A stretch of DNA of 64,000 bases, from the NCBI RefSeq assembly GCF_902491285.1, contig NZ_CABUHK010000014.1, positions 1-64,000 on the forward strand. Direction: 5' to 3'. Below, in pieces: positions 18,989 through 28,230 of this stretch. Both the position numbers and the translations under genes were made by a program. The stretch's first letter is position 1. Every line of letters starts with the position of its first letter. The notes beneath the pieces were generated by a model. That model made no database searches. It was not told where the DNA came from and saw only the letters and a program-made list of their open reading frames with translations. Source of the stretch: an uncultured Bacteroides sp. GTDB lineage: Bacteria > Bacteroidota > Bacteroidia > Bacteroidales > Bacteroidaceae.

Positions 18989-21900
18989 TCTTCTTTTTCT
19001 CCTTCTTTTTTATTTACTGCTTTTTTTTCTTTGAAGTATTGGCTGGGACTTACATTATAATGCTTCTTAAATACTTCACGGAAGTATTTGGCATCACTAA
19101 ATCCTGTCATTTCCGCTATTTCTGTTATACTATGTATGTCTTCTTTGAGCAATCTTACGGCACGTTTCAGGCGGATCAGCCGGATATAATCTCCCGGCGA
19201 CTGGTCGGTCAGTGCTCTTAATTTGTTGTAGAAACTGGTGCGGCTCATACCCATCAGGCTGCAAAGCACATCTACTGTGAGAGCCGGATTATCGATGTTA
19301 TCTTCTATATTCTTCTTCACGTTTGCGATAAATTTCCAGTCAATATCCTGTGAGCAATTGATACAGTCTTCATCGTGCTCCTCTTCTTCTTCTTCTTCCA
19401 GGCTGGCATACTTGCTGCGCAGAAGCGCGCGGTTAGCCAGCAGATTCGAGATATTTGCTTTTAATATACCGATATTGAACGGTTTCACCACATACTTGTC
19501 TGCTCCGGTGTTGAGTCCAGAGAGAATGTCCTTCTCGTTGTTGAGGGCTGTCAACAGAATAACGGGAATATGTGATGTTTCGATATTGTTCTTGATAGCC
19601 TTACACAATTCGTCCCCTCGCATTTCCGGCATCATGATGTCGGAGATAACCAGTTCCGGCTTATATTCGGGAATAATTATCAAGGCTTCTTTTCCGTTGG
19701 AACAAACCTGGATGGTATAATCATCAGATAATGTTTGTGACAGATAGGTACGTAACTCGTCATTATCTTCCACGATTAAGATTCGTTGGTGGTCTGCATT
19801 CTTCTTCTTTTGTACAGTCTCGTAAATCTCGGGTGATGGAGGCGGAACGTCGCTGATAGTCTTGATTTCCTGACGTTGTTGTTTGCCTGGAGTTGCCAAA
19901 TGCGCCTTACGATAGAGTTTGCTGTTCTTCGGGAAAGTGATTTTAATCACAGAACCCTGGTTCTCTACGCTCGACAGATTAATCTTTCCTTTGTGCAGCC
20001 GGACTAGTTTCCATACGAGCATCAGTCCGATACCGCTGCCGGTCACTTTGGAGTTGACGGTGTTACTGCCACGGAAATGAAGTTTGAACAGCTTGTTTTG
20101 TTCGCTGGCCGGGATACCGATGCCTGTATCTCTGACTTCCACGCTCCACGAATCGGTTGTTTCTGAGACGAAAATCTGCACGTTTCCATTTTCCGGCGTA
20201 TATTTCAATGCGTTTGAAATGATGTTCTTGAAGATAGACTCCATCTTCTCCTTGTCAAACCAGACATTCATGTATTTGAAATTGCTTTCATAGGTAAAGT
20301 TGATATGTTTGATATTGGCATACTGCTGGAACGCATTGAATATTTCATTCATAAACGTATTGATTTCATGTTCCGAGATATATAGTTCGGAAGAATATAC
20401 GTCCGCCCGTTCAAAGTTTATAAGATTGGTCGTGAGACGTAGCAGGGCATTCACATTACGTAAAGCCGTATTCATATTCGAAACACCCTCTTTGCTTAAT
20501 GCTTCCTTTTCGCGAAGCTCTTCCAAGGGAGCTTTGATGAGTGTCAATGGAGTGCGGATATCATGTGCCGTATTGATGAAGAAGTGTATTTTCTCATCGG
20601 AGACTTTACGCTGTTTTCTTAAAATAAAAATACGCAGTAGAATTGCAGCAATGAGGGATAGTATGCCTGCATATAATAGCATTGCCCAGAATGTCAGCCA
20701 GAAAGGCTGGGCAATGATAATATCCAGACTTCTCTCTTCGAGTACGATTCGTTTATCTTCATTGGAGATGGTACGTACTTTCAGTGTATATGCGCCCGGC
20801 GCAAGATTGGTGTAACGGATTGTATTTTCGCTGCTGGGTTTGCTCCATTCTGTGTAGAATCCTTCCAGCTTCCAGGAATAAAGAATGTTGGAAGGATAAT
20901 CATAGTTGATGGAAGAAACCTGCAGGGAGAAAATATTCTGATTGTATTTTAATTTCAGAACTTTGGTATCATTGATACTTTCTTTTAACGGAGAATTTTC
21001 ATCTCCCGGGTAAACAGTCTGATAGAAAAGTTTGAAGTCGCTGAAAATCATCTTGGATGAATAGTTTCTGGGCAGTTTCATGTCTTTATGAAACTCGACT
21101 GCCCCGTCAGAACTGCCAAAGATAAAGTTATTGTTTTTGCGTAGTACGCCTGCCAGTGCATTGAAGTGCGTAGTCATTAATCCCATATCCTCCGTCCAGT
21201 TATGGAATTTCTTTTCTTGAGGATAAAAGCTTGTCAATCCGGTTTCTGTCCCCATCAGTATTTCTTCATCCGCATCCGATAATATAGTATAGATATTATT
21301 GGATATTAAGGCACAGTTTTCCGAGTGATAATGAGTGAACAGCTTCTTGTTAAAATCATAGATCAAGAGTCCTGAACCACTCGTTCCTATATATAATGAA
21401 CCGTTTTTTGCCTGATACAGAGAGTAGATATAGGTTGATTCTACCGGTAGCTTGATGCGTTCCCATTTTCCGGATTCTTTGTCCAGCAGATATAAGCCCG
21501 TGGCGCTACCTATCCACATACTTTTATCATCTTTCTCGACGATGGCGGTAATGGAATTCAAACCGGGGTAAAGTCGTACGTCCTGTGTTTTCAGATGGAT
21601 ACGTTTCAGGTTGTAAAATCCTCCGGACCAGATGTATCCCTGTGAATCCATGCGGATGTCACGTATGTATTTATCCGGTCGCATACTGGTTTGGGTGTAC
21701 AGCGGCGGCATGAAATAACTGACGCTAAAGGATTTTTTATCTATTTGGTAAGCGCCGGAAGAATAACCGCCTGCCCAGATAGTTCCGGGAGCTACCTCGC
21801 AGAGAGTGAGGAATATATGACTCTTATTTTCCTGTGACTTATCGAAAGAACTGAGTACCGAACGCCACTGTCCGGTCTTTGAATTGAAAAAGCTGATACC

Positions 21901-23004
21901 ATTGTTCGTTGCAAACCATAAATCTCCGTCCCGGTCCTCAATGATTGCATTCACTTGGTCATTGATTAGGGACTGCTTGTTGCCTATGGAGTGCTTTATC
22001 CATTTATAACTGGAATAGCGGTTGTTCTGTACCGTTACTCCGATGGGATAATTAGCCAGCCAGATCCGTTCTTCGTCATCCACATAAATATCATTGATGC
22101 TGTTGCCGTTCATGCTGTTATTGCTGTTGTAGTCTGTGATGATATATGGATCCATCCGGAAGGTTTCGGTATTCATTTTGTGCACACCGCCGCCATCCGT
22201 AGCTATCAGTAATTCTTTCTTGTTCAGTGGCTTGAATTTATTAATAGTGATATCATTCAGGTTGTTCTTCGGTTGTACGACCGACTTGAGACTCATGTCG
22301 TAGACAAAGATGCCTCGCAGGAAGGTTCCTATGAATAGTTTGCCGGCCTTTCTGTCGAAATGTAAATCGCTGACCTGGAACTTCACATTCTCCAGCTTGT
22401 CGCAATTAATAAGCTCCAGGGTGTCATTCTCCAGTTTGGCATAGTGTATCCCCATTTCCGTGCCAATGAAGTAATGTGACTCGTCTATCTGCTCAATGTC
22501 AGTGATTTCCTCTTTTATTTCATTCTTGATAGGACATACTTGATCGGTTTCCGTGTTATAAAGAAAGATTGTTTCTTCGTTACACAGCCATATATGGTTG
22601 TTTTTGTCGAGCCAGGCAAAACTGACCGGAGCAGGCAAGTCGCGAAAGTTCTCTATCGGCAATTTGTAGACAAGTTCGAAACGGTCGTGCACCTGGTCGT
22701 ATCGGAATATCTTACCTTTCTTGCCGATTTCCCACAGGACTCCATCCTGGTTGATGTACAGCCAGTTGAGGTTTAACAGAGAATTCACTTCTGTGTCACC
22801 ATCCATCAACTTATATCGCTTGAAACTTTTTCCGTTGTATCTATCAATACCTTCGTGTGTTAGAAACCACATATAGCCGGTTCTATCTTTTTGAATGCAA
22901 TAAACTCGCCGGTTGCTTAACCCATCCTCTACTCCTAGATATTGATAGGTCTGAGCGACACAGGTTAAAGGAAACAATAATAATAGAAAAATCCACTTTT
23001 TCAT
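18985..23004 (-). CDS. hybrid two-component system sensor/regulator (HTCS)
   Basis: 1,339 residues from the ATG at 23004, which opens a signal peptide (MKKWIFLLLLFPLTCVAQ). Domains in order: periplasmic two-blade-set beta-propeller of Reg_prop type repeats (about 20-660), a Y_Y_Y domain (about 690-760), a membrane span near 770-795, a histidine kinase (phospho-accepting His near 812 in HDIRTPLTL; ATP-binding GIGIP near 965), a receiver domain (Asp near 1121 in ISDIMMPEM, Lys in VVKPF) and a C-terminal AraC-type DNA-binding domain (about 1225-1330). HTCS proteins sense a glycan fragment or other ligand and activate nearby genes. Here the neighbours are two chromate-type transporter genes, with four-base overlap, not a SusC/SusD locus. 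The longer frame from 23148 is rejected because the promoter lies inside it. Confidence 0.93.
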   Translation of the reverse strand: MKKWIFLLLLFPLTCVAQTYQYLGVEDGLSNRRVYCIQKDRTGYMWFLTHEGIDRYNGKSFKRYKLMDGDTEVNSLLNLNWLYINQDGVLWEIGKKGKIFRYDQVHDRFELVYKLPIENFRDLPAPVSFAWLDKNNHIWLCNEETIFLYNTETDQVCPIKNEIKEEITDIEQIDESHYFIGTEMGIHYAKLENDTLELINCDKLENVKFQVSDLHFDRKAGKLFIGTFLRGIFVYDMSLKSVVQPKNNLNDITINKFKPLNKKELLIATDGGGVHKMNTETFRMDPYIITDYNSNNSMNGNSINDIYVDDEERIWLANYPIGVTVQNNRYSSYKWIKHSIGNKQSLINDQVNAIIEDRDGDLWFATNNGISFFNSKTGQWRSVLSSFDKSQENKSHIFLTLCEVAPGTIWAGGYSSGAYQIDKKSFSVSYFMPPLYTQTSMRPDKYIRDIRMDSQGYIWSGGFYNLKRIHLKTQDVRLYPGLNSITAIVEKDDKSMWIGSATGLYLLDKESGKWERIKLPVESTYIYSLYQAKNGSLYIGTSGSGLLIYDFNKKLFTHYHSENCALISNNIYTILSDADEEILMGTETGLTSFYPQEKKFHNWTEDMGLMTTHFNALAGVLRKNNNFIFGSSDGAVEFHKDMKLPRNYSSKMIFSDFKLFYQTVYPGDENSPLKESINDTKVLKLKYNQNIFSLQVSSINYDYPSNILYSWKLEGFYTEWSKPSSENTIRYTNLAPGAYTLKVRTISNEDKRIVLEERSLDIIIAQPFWLTFWAMLLYAGILSLIAAILLRIFILRKQRKVSDEKIHFFINTAHDIRTPLTLIKAPLEELREKEALSKEGVSNMNTALRNVNALLRLTTNLINFERADVYSSELYISEHEINTFMNEIFNAFQQYANIKHINFTYESNFKYMNVWFDKEKMESIFKNIISNALKYTPENGNVQIFVSETTDSWSVEVRDTGIGIPASEQNKLFKLHFRGSNTVNSKVTGSGIGLMLVWKLVRLHKGKINLSSVENQGSVIKITFPKNSKLYRKAHLATPGKQQRQEIKTISDVPPPSPEIYETVQKKKNADHQRILIVEDNDELRTYLSQTLSDDYTIQVCSNGKEALIIIPEYKPELVISDIMMPEMRGDELCKAIKNNIETSHIPVILLTALNNEKDILSGLNTGADKYVVKPFNIGILKANISNLLANRALLRSKYASLEEEEEEEHDEDCINCSQDIDWKFIANVKKNIEDNIDNPALTVDVLCSLMGMSRTSFYNKLRALTDQSPGDYIRLIRLKRAVRLLKEDIHSITEIAEMTGFSDAKYFREVFKKHYNVSPSQYFKEKKAVNKKEGEKEE

Positions 23005-23058
23005 ACAAATAGGACTTTTAAGGGTTATTGAATCTTGTTTCAGAGGGGGAAAGTTTGA

Positions 23059-23089
23059 CAAAATTAATAAGAATTTTCGATACTGCAAA
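23059..23089 (-). promoter_or_regulatory. promoter for the HTCS/chromate-transporter operon
   Basis: On the minus strand TTTG (23086-23089) and TAATTTTG (23059-23066) are spaced by 19 bases, a near-perfect Bacteroides promoter, about 55 bases before the ATG at 23004. Confidence 0.65.
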
Positions 23090-23220
23090 ATTTTATGGCA
23101 AGATAACACGGCTCTTAAAGTGAAGCGAATCAGGTATTTTGCCACCATTTGTATAAGCTGTTTATTTATGGAGATTTAGTTGCAAAAAACGGAATTACGG
23201 TAGCAAAAAAGAGGAAAAGA

Positions 23221-23253
23221 AAAGGCCGGTATTTCAAAAAAATACCAGCCTTT
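23221..23253 (-). terminator. terminator of purL
   Basis: A 14-base inverted repeat (AAAGGCTGGTATTT / AAATACCGGCCTTT on the minus strand, one G-U pair) lies 26 bases past the purL stop and is followed by TTTCTTTTCC. Confidence 0.75.
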
Positions 23254-23278
23254 CTTGGATGAAATATAAAAGAAGTTT

Positions 23279-26200
23279 TTATTTCATTTTTTCTTCAACC
23301 CATTTACGTGCATTAACAAATGCTTCGATCCAGGGAGTAACCTGATCGCTGTTCTTGCGGTCTGCCGGGTAACAACCGTTCTGCCATGGGAAGATGGAAC
23401 GTTCCAAGTGAGGCATAATAGCCAGATGGCGTCCGTCTGCACTAGCCAGTGCTGCTATGGAATAATCGGAGCCGTTCGGGTTGGCGGGATATTCATCATA
23501 GCTGTACTTCGCTACTACATTATATTTATCTTCGTCATACGGCAGAGAGAACTTTCCTTCTCCGTGAGCCACCCAAATACCCAGCTTGCTGCCGCTCAGA
23601 GAGCCGAACATTACACTGCGGTTTGTCGGGATAGTCAGGCCGAGGAAGCGTGATTCGAACTTATGCGAATCGTTATGCAGCATCTTACCCTGCTTTTTCA
23701 GTTCCGGGTTGATAAGGTTGAGTTCCATCATCAACTGGCAACCGTTGCAGACGCCTAATGAGAGTGTATCTTCGCGGGCATAATACTTATCCAATGCTTC
23801 TTTTGCTTTCGGGTTGAACAGGAATGCGCCTGCCCATCCTTTGGCAGAACCCAGTACGTCGGAGTTGGAGAAACCACCACAGTAAACAATCATGTTTACG
23901 TCTTCCAGTGTTTCACGTCCGCTAATAAGGTCGGTCATCGTAACATCTTTTACGTCGAAGCCTGCCAGATAAAGTGAGTATGCCATTTCACGTTCGCCGT
24001 TTGTACCTTTCTCACGGATGATAGCCGCACGGATACCGCTCGGCGTACGACGGTTCGGGTCGATACCATATTGAGAGAACTTACCTTTGAATTCGGGCAT
24101 GAAAGCAAATTCTACAGGTTGCATCTTATAGTTTTCAAAACGCTTCTTGGCGCAGCCGTTCATAGACTGTTTGCGGTCGAGCAGATAAGAAGAAGAGTAC
24201 CATACATCGCGCATATAGTCGATGCCGAACTGGTAAGTAGCCCCGTCTTTAGATACAAGGATATGGCGTTCGTCAGTCGGTTTACCCAGTTTTATATAAC
24301 CTACACCTGCATCTTCCAGAATCTTCTTCACTTCTTCTTTGTGCTTGTCGCTGATCTGGATAACGATACCCGGATTTTCGGCAAACAGAATCTTGACGAT
24401 ATCCTGTTCCTTCATCTTGTCAAGGCTGATTTCCATACCACCTTCTACGTTGGAGAAGCACATTTCGAGCAATGTAGTGATAAGACCACCGGCAGAAATA
24501 TCATGTCCGGCAAGAATCAGTCCTTTGTTTACGAGTTCCTGTACGGCAAGGAAAGCGTCACGGAAGTATTCGGCATCTTGTACGCAAGGTACATCGTCGC
24601 CTACTTTACCCAGCGATTGTGCAAAAGCCGAACCGCCGAGTTTCAGTTCGTCAAAACTGAAGTCGATATGATAAAGAGTTGTCTTTTCGTTGTTCACCAA
24701 TACCGGAGATACTACTTTCTTCACGTCAGAAACTTCACCGCCGGCAGAAACAATCACGGTTCCCGGAGAAATTACTTTTTCACCGTTCGGGTACTTCTGA
24801 GTCATTGACAAAGAGTCCTTTCCGGTAGGAACGTTGATTTGCAGGGCACAGCAGAAGTCGCTCAATGCTTTGACTGCTGTGTAAAGGCGGGCATCTTCAC
24901 CTTCCTGAGAGCGGCAAGGCCACATCCAGTTGGCAGACAGGGAAATGCTGTCCATGCCTTCTGCCATCGGGGCCCAAACGAGGTTGGTCAATGCTTCGGA
25001 AACGGAAAGGATAGAACCGGCAGCCGGATTCGCCAATGCTGCTTGCGGAGCGTGTCCGATAGAAGTAGCGATACCTTTCTCGCCGCGGTAGTCGAGTGCT
25101 ACGACACCGCAATCGCTCAACGGCAACTGAAGTTCACCCTGACATTGCTGACGGGCTACTTTACCTGTTACGGAGCGGTCTACCTTATTTGTCAACCAAT
25201 CCTTGCAAGCTACTGCTTCAAGCTGCAATACATTCGTCAGATATTCATGGAGTTTGGACAATTCGTACTTCGGCATTTCATAATGACGTTCTACGGTTTT
25301 GTCTATCATATAAGTCTTGGGAGAAGAACCGAACATCTGTTCTACGGCAAGGTCGAACGGGCGTACACCGTCAGCCTGCTGGAAAGCGAAGCGATGGTCA
25401 CCGGTTGTCTCACCGACTACATACATCGGAGCACGTTCGCGTTCAGCAATCTTACGTACATGTTCGATAGCTTCTTCTTTAATCAGCAGCCCCATACGTT
25501 CCTGGCTCTCGTTGGCGATGATTTCTTTTGCAGACAATGTCGTGTCACCGATAGGCAACTTGCTCATGTCAATCAAACCGCCACATTCCTCCACCAACTC
25601 GGAAAGGCAGTTTACGTGTCCGGCAGAACCGTGGTCATGGATAGAAACCACAGGATTCACGTCTTCTTCGCAAAGTGCGCGTACTACGTTGTTGGCACGC
25701 TTCTGCATTTCTGCGTTGGCACGCTGAACGGCATTCAACTCGATACCGCTGCTGTAACGACCTGTATCTACAGAAGATACGGAACCGCCACCCAGTCCGA
25801 TACGGTAGTTGTCACCGCCGATTATTACGACTTTGTTTCCTGCTTCGGGAGCACCTTTCAGGCAGTCGCGCTGTGTCCCGTAACCTACACCGCCGGCAAG
25901 CATGATTACTTTATCGTAACCATACACTTCTTTGTTTTCCGTGTGTTCGAAAGTCAGTACCGAACCGCAGATCAGCGGTTGACCGAACTTGTTTCCGAAG
26001 TCGGAAGCACCGTTGGATGCCTTGATAAGAATTTGTTCGGGAGTCTGATACAGCCATTTGCGTACCGGAAGAATTTCTTCCCATTCGCGTCCTTCATCGG
26101 TACGTGGGTAAGAAGTCATGTAGACAGCAGTACCTGCAATCGGCCATGAGCCCTTGCCACCACCCATACGGTCGCGGATTTCACCGCCTGTACCGGTAGA

Positions 26201-26983
26201 AGCACCGTTGAACGGTTCTACGGTAGTGGGGAAGTTATGTGTTTCCGCTTTTAGTGAGATAACGCTCTTGATGTCTTTCACTTGGAAGTAATCAGGCTTG
26301 GAGTGGTCTGCCGGAGCAAACTGTTCAACAACCGGACCTTCTGCGAAGGCTACATTATCTTTGTAAGCAGAGATTATTTTATTCGGATTTTCCTGTGTCG
26401 TCTTTTTAATCATCTGGAACAGGGAAGATTCCTGCTCTACACCATCGATGATAAACGTTCCACCGAAGATTTTGTGGCGGCAGTGTTCGGAGTTGATTTG
26501 TGCGAAACCGAATACTTCGGAGTCAGTCAGTTTACGACCGAGGTCGTTTTCAACTTTCTTCAGATAGTCCATTTCTTCTTTAGAAAGTGCCAGACCTTCT
26601 TTTTCGTTGTACACTTCGAGGTCTTCGATGTAGATGATCGGTTCCGGCTGACGGTTTGTTGTGAATACGTTTTGGTCGAGTCCTTTGTACATACGTTGCA
26701 GCATCGGGTCGTAATCAGCGTTTTCATCTTTTACGGGGAAGTATTCCTCGATACGGCTGAGACCTTCAAGTCCCATGTTCTGGGTGATTTCTACTGCGTT
26801 TGTACTCCAGGGAGTGATCATCTCGCGGCGTGGACCGACGAAACAACCTTTCAGGTTTTCTTCACTTTCCATCACGGCTTCGCCAAAAAGCCAACAGAGT
26901 TTATTACTTTCGTCAGGGGTGAGCTGATGGTTGCTCTCTACGGCAATCACGCTCTTGGAAGGGGTTCTGAAAAAAAGAATCAT
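23279..26983 (-). CDS. purL: phosphoribosylformylglycinamidine synthase, single-chain
   Basis: 1,234 residues, the long form that fuses synthetase and glutaminase. It makes FGAM from FGAR, glutamine and ATP in purine synthesis. The synthetase half includes NSEHCRHK near residue 169, the glycine-rich GLGGGSVSS and VSIHDHGSAGH; the C-terminal amidotransferase (about 970-1234) has LGVCNGCQLM with the nucleophile Cys and the PHLERSIFPW segment with catalytic His and Glu. It is transcribed alone, with an 8-base tandem repeat in its leader and its own terminator. No PurR or PRPP-responsive element could be recognised. Confidence 0.96.
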   Translation of the reverse strand: MILFFRTPSKSVIAVESNHQLTPDESNKLCWLFGEAVMESEENLKGCFVGPRREMITPWSTNAVEITQNMGLEGLSRIEEYFPVKDENADYDPMLQRMYKGLDQNVFTTNRQPEPIIYIEDLEVYNEKEGLALSKEEMDYLKKVENDLGRKLTDSEVFGFAQINSEHCRHKIFGGTFIIDGVEQESSLFQMIKKTTQENPNKIISAYKDNVAFAEGPVVEQFAPADHSKPDYFQVKDIKSVISLKAETHNFPTTVEPFNGASTGTGGEIRDRMGGGKGSWPIAGTAVYMTSYPRTDEGREWEEILPVRKWLYQTPEQILIKASNGASDFGNKFGQPLICGSVLTFEHTENKEVYGYDKVIMLAGGVGYGTQRDCLKGAPEAGNKVVIIGGDNYRIGLGGGSVSSVDTGRYSSGIELNAVQRANAEMQKRANNVVRALCEEDVNPVVSIHDHGSAGHVNCLSELVEECGGLIDMSKLPIGDTTLSAKEIIANESQERMGLLIKEEAIEHVRKIAERERAPMYVVGETTGDHRFAFQQADGVRPFDLAVEQMFGSSPKTYMIDKTVERHYEMPKYELSKLHEYLTNVLQLEAVACKDWLTNKVDRSVTGKVARQQCQGELQLPLSDCGVVALDYRGEKGIATSIGHAPQAALANPAAGSILSVSEALTNLVWAPMAEGMDSISLSANWMWPCRSQEGEDARLYTAVKALSDFCCALQINVPTGKDSLSMTQKYPNGEKVISPGTVIVSAGGEVSDVKKVVSPVLVNNEKTTLYHIDFSFDELKLGGSAFAQSLGKVGDDVPCVQDAEYFRDAFLAVQELVNKGLILAGHDISAGGLITTLLEMCFSNVEGGMEISLDKMKEQDIVKILFAENPGIVIQISDKHKEEVKKILEDAGVGYIKLGKPTDERHILVSKDGATYQFGIDYMRDVWYSSSYLLDRKQSMNGCAKKRFENYKMQPVEFAFMPEFKGKFSQYGIDPNRRTPSGIRAAIIREKGTNGEREMAYSLYLAGFDVKDVTMTDLISGRETLEDVNMIVYCGGFSNSDVLGSAKGWAGAFLFNPKAKEALDKYYAREDTLSLGVCNGCQLMMELNLINPELKKQGKMLHNDSHKFESRFLGLTIPTNRSVMFGSLSGSKLGIWVAHGEGKFSLPYDEDKYNVVAKYSYDEYPANPNGSDYSIAALASADGRHLAIMPHLERSIFPWQNGCYPADRKNSDQVTPWIEAFVNARKWVEEKMK

Positions 26984-26990
26984 GTTGTAT

Positions 26991-27022
26991 ATTTACGATT
27001 TTACGATTTTACGATTTTACGA
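26991..27022. repeat. four tandem copies of an 8-base unit in the purL leader
   Basis: ATTTACGA followed by three perfect TTTTACGA units, directly upstream of the purL ATG (26983). Copy number may vary by slippage. Short TCGTAAA-type arrays are common in Bacteroides intergenic regions. Confidence 0.85.
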
Positions 27023-27064
27023 TTGAAGTCTCTGCAGGAGAAACTCTTCTCTTTTTCTGTGGCG

Positions 27065-27072
27065 CAAAGATA
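27065..27072 (-). promoter_or_regulatory. -7 box for purL
   Basis: TATCTTTG on the minus strand matches TAnnTTTG. It predicts a leader of about 75 bases that includes the tandem 8-base repeats. Confidence 0.5.
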
Positions 27073-27137
27073 AGCAATTTCATTGGTGGTGAGAAAAAAA
27101 ACGGAAATAAATATCTTTCCGGCTTTTCTTTTTATAA

Positions 27138-27169
27138 ATTAGTTCATTTGGGTACGGAAATGAACTAAT
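27138..27169. repeat. perfect 12-base inverted repeat with a related third half-site
   Basis: ATTAGTTCATTT and AAATGAACTAAT flank the 8-base loop GGGTACGG. A third related copy, ATTAGTTCATAACCGTAC, lies at 27388-27405; the reverse complement of the right arm plus loop reads ATTAGTTCATTTCCGTACC. A regulator site or RNA hairpin are both possible. Confidence 0.75.
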
Positions 27170-27233
27170 CTTAGTTTTTCTAAAATTAGATTGGCAGTAT
27201 GCAATGATTTAATCCCCGTTATATATAAATTTA

Positions 27234-27323
27234 TTCGTCTGACAGTTGTTGAACTTTCGTCTGACAACTGTTATTCTTCCGTCTGACAACTGTCAGACGA
27301 AAAAGCAACAATTGTCAGACGAA
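27234..27323. repeat. cluster of five TTCGTCTGACARYTGTT elements
   Basis: Copies at 27234-27250 and 27256-27272 (direct), a pair fused head to head as the palindrome GTCTGACAACTGTCAGAC at 27281-27298, and an inverted copy at 27307-27323. It fills the middle of the 493-base gap between purL and the LysE-type gene; the rest of that gap is AT-rich without a credible gene. Confidence 0.85.
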
Positions 27324-27566
27324 TAAAATCATGCATCATCAATCATAAATTCATTCAGTATTAACGACAAATTAGCACAAGTTCGAAATTAGTTCATAAC
27401 CGTACACCAATGAATTGGATTTTAGGAACAAAAAGAATAATTTGTGCTGCCTGCGTTTTCAAAGTCTTATTTTAAATTTCTCTTACTCCATGAAATAGGG
27501 GGCGATTCGTTGGAAAAAACGTTAATATCCTATCCTCATATCATAAAAAAGTGCGATATTTGCGGC

Positions 27567-28220
27567 ATGATTCAGATAGAGACAATATTCGATATATTAG
27601 TTAAAGGCTTTATTATTGGCATTGTTGTGTCCGCACCTCTCGGTCCGGTGGGTGTCTTATGTATCCAGAGGACTTTGAACAAAGGGCGTTGGTACGGATT
27701 TGTGACAGGTCTGGGAGCCTCTTTGAGCGATATAGCTTATGCTTTGCTTACAGGTTACGGGATGAGTTTTGTATTCGATTATATCAATAAGAATATTTTC
27801 TATCTGCAACTGTTGGGGAGTATCATGCTACTCCTTTTTGGTTTATATACCTTTCGCAGCAACCCGGTGAATTCCATTCGTCCGGCTTCGTCCAGCAAGG
27901 GGTCTTATTTCCATAATTTTATTACTGCATTTTTCGTCACTCTCTCCAACCCTTTAATCATATTCCTATTTATCGGACTTTTCGCCCGTTTTGCCTTTGT
28001 GCAGCAGGGCGTTCTGGTCTTTGAAGAGATAACGGGATATTTTGCTATCGCTGCGGGAGCATTGACTTGGTGGCTCGGAATCACCTACTTCGTAAATAAA
28101 GTGCGTACCAAGTTCAATCTGCGTGGCATCTGGATACTGAACCGTGTCATTGGCAGTATTGTGATACTGGTGTCCGTGGCCGGATTGATTTATACATTAT
28201 TGGGAGAGTCAATTTATTAG
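27567..28220 (+). CDS. LysE/RhtB-family membrane exporter
   Basis: 217 residues from the ATG at 27567; the longer frame from 27444 gives an implausible N-terminus. Six hydrophobic spans are visible, with the family opening block GFIIGIVVSAPLGPVGVLCIQ (residues about 13-32) and GRWYGFVTGLGASLSD. LysE-type proteins export amino acids or related small molecules across the inner membrane. It heads a tight group with DUF4924, rfbD and prfC (gaps 10, 0 and 5 bases). A GATATTTG sequence ends 5 bases before the ATG, so either the message is nearly leaderless or this is not its promoter. Confidence 0.85.
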   Translation: MIQIETIFDILVKGFIIGIVVSAPLGPVGVLCIQRTLNKGRWYGFVTGLGASLSDIAYALLTGYGMSFVFDYINKNIFYLQLLGSIMLLLFGLYTFRSNPVNSIRPASSSKGSYFHNFITAFFVTLSNPLIIFLFIGLFARFAFVQQGVLVFEEITGYFAIAAGALTWWLGITYFVNKVRTKFNLRGIWILNRVIGSIVILVSVAGLIYTLLGESIY

Positions 28221-28230
28221 GAGATAGCTT

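Noticed and set aside
24839-26149. Open frame of 436 codons on the plus strand, antisense to purL
   Set aside because: It lies wholly inside purL, has no family motif, no signal of a promoter or RBS, and its composition is that of the reverse complement of a coding sequence.
27234-27323. CRISPR-like array
   Set aside because: Repeat units change orientation and have no unique equal-length spacers; no cas gene is near.
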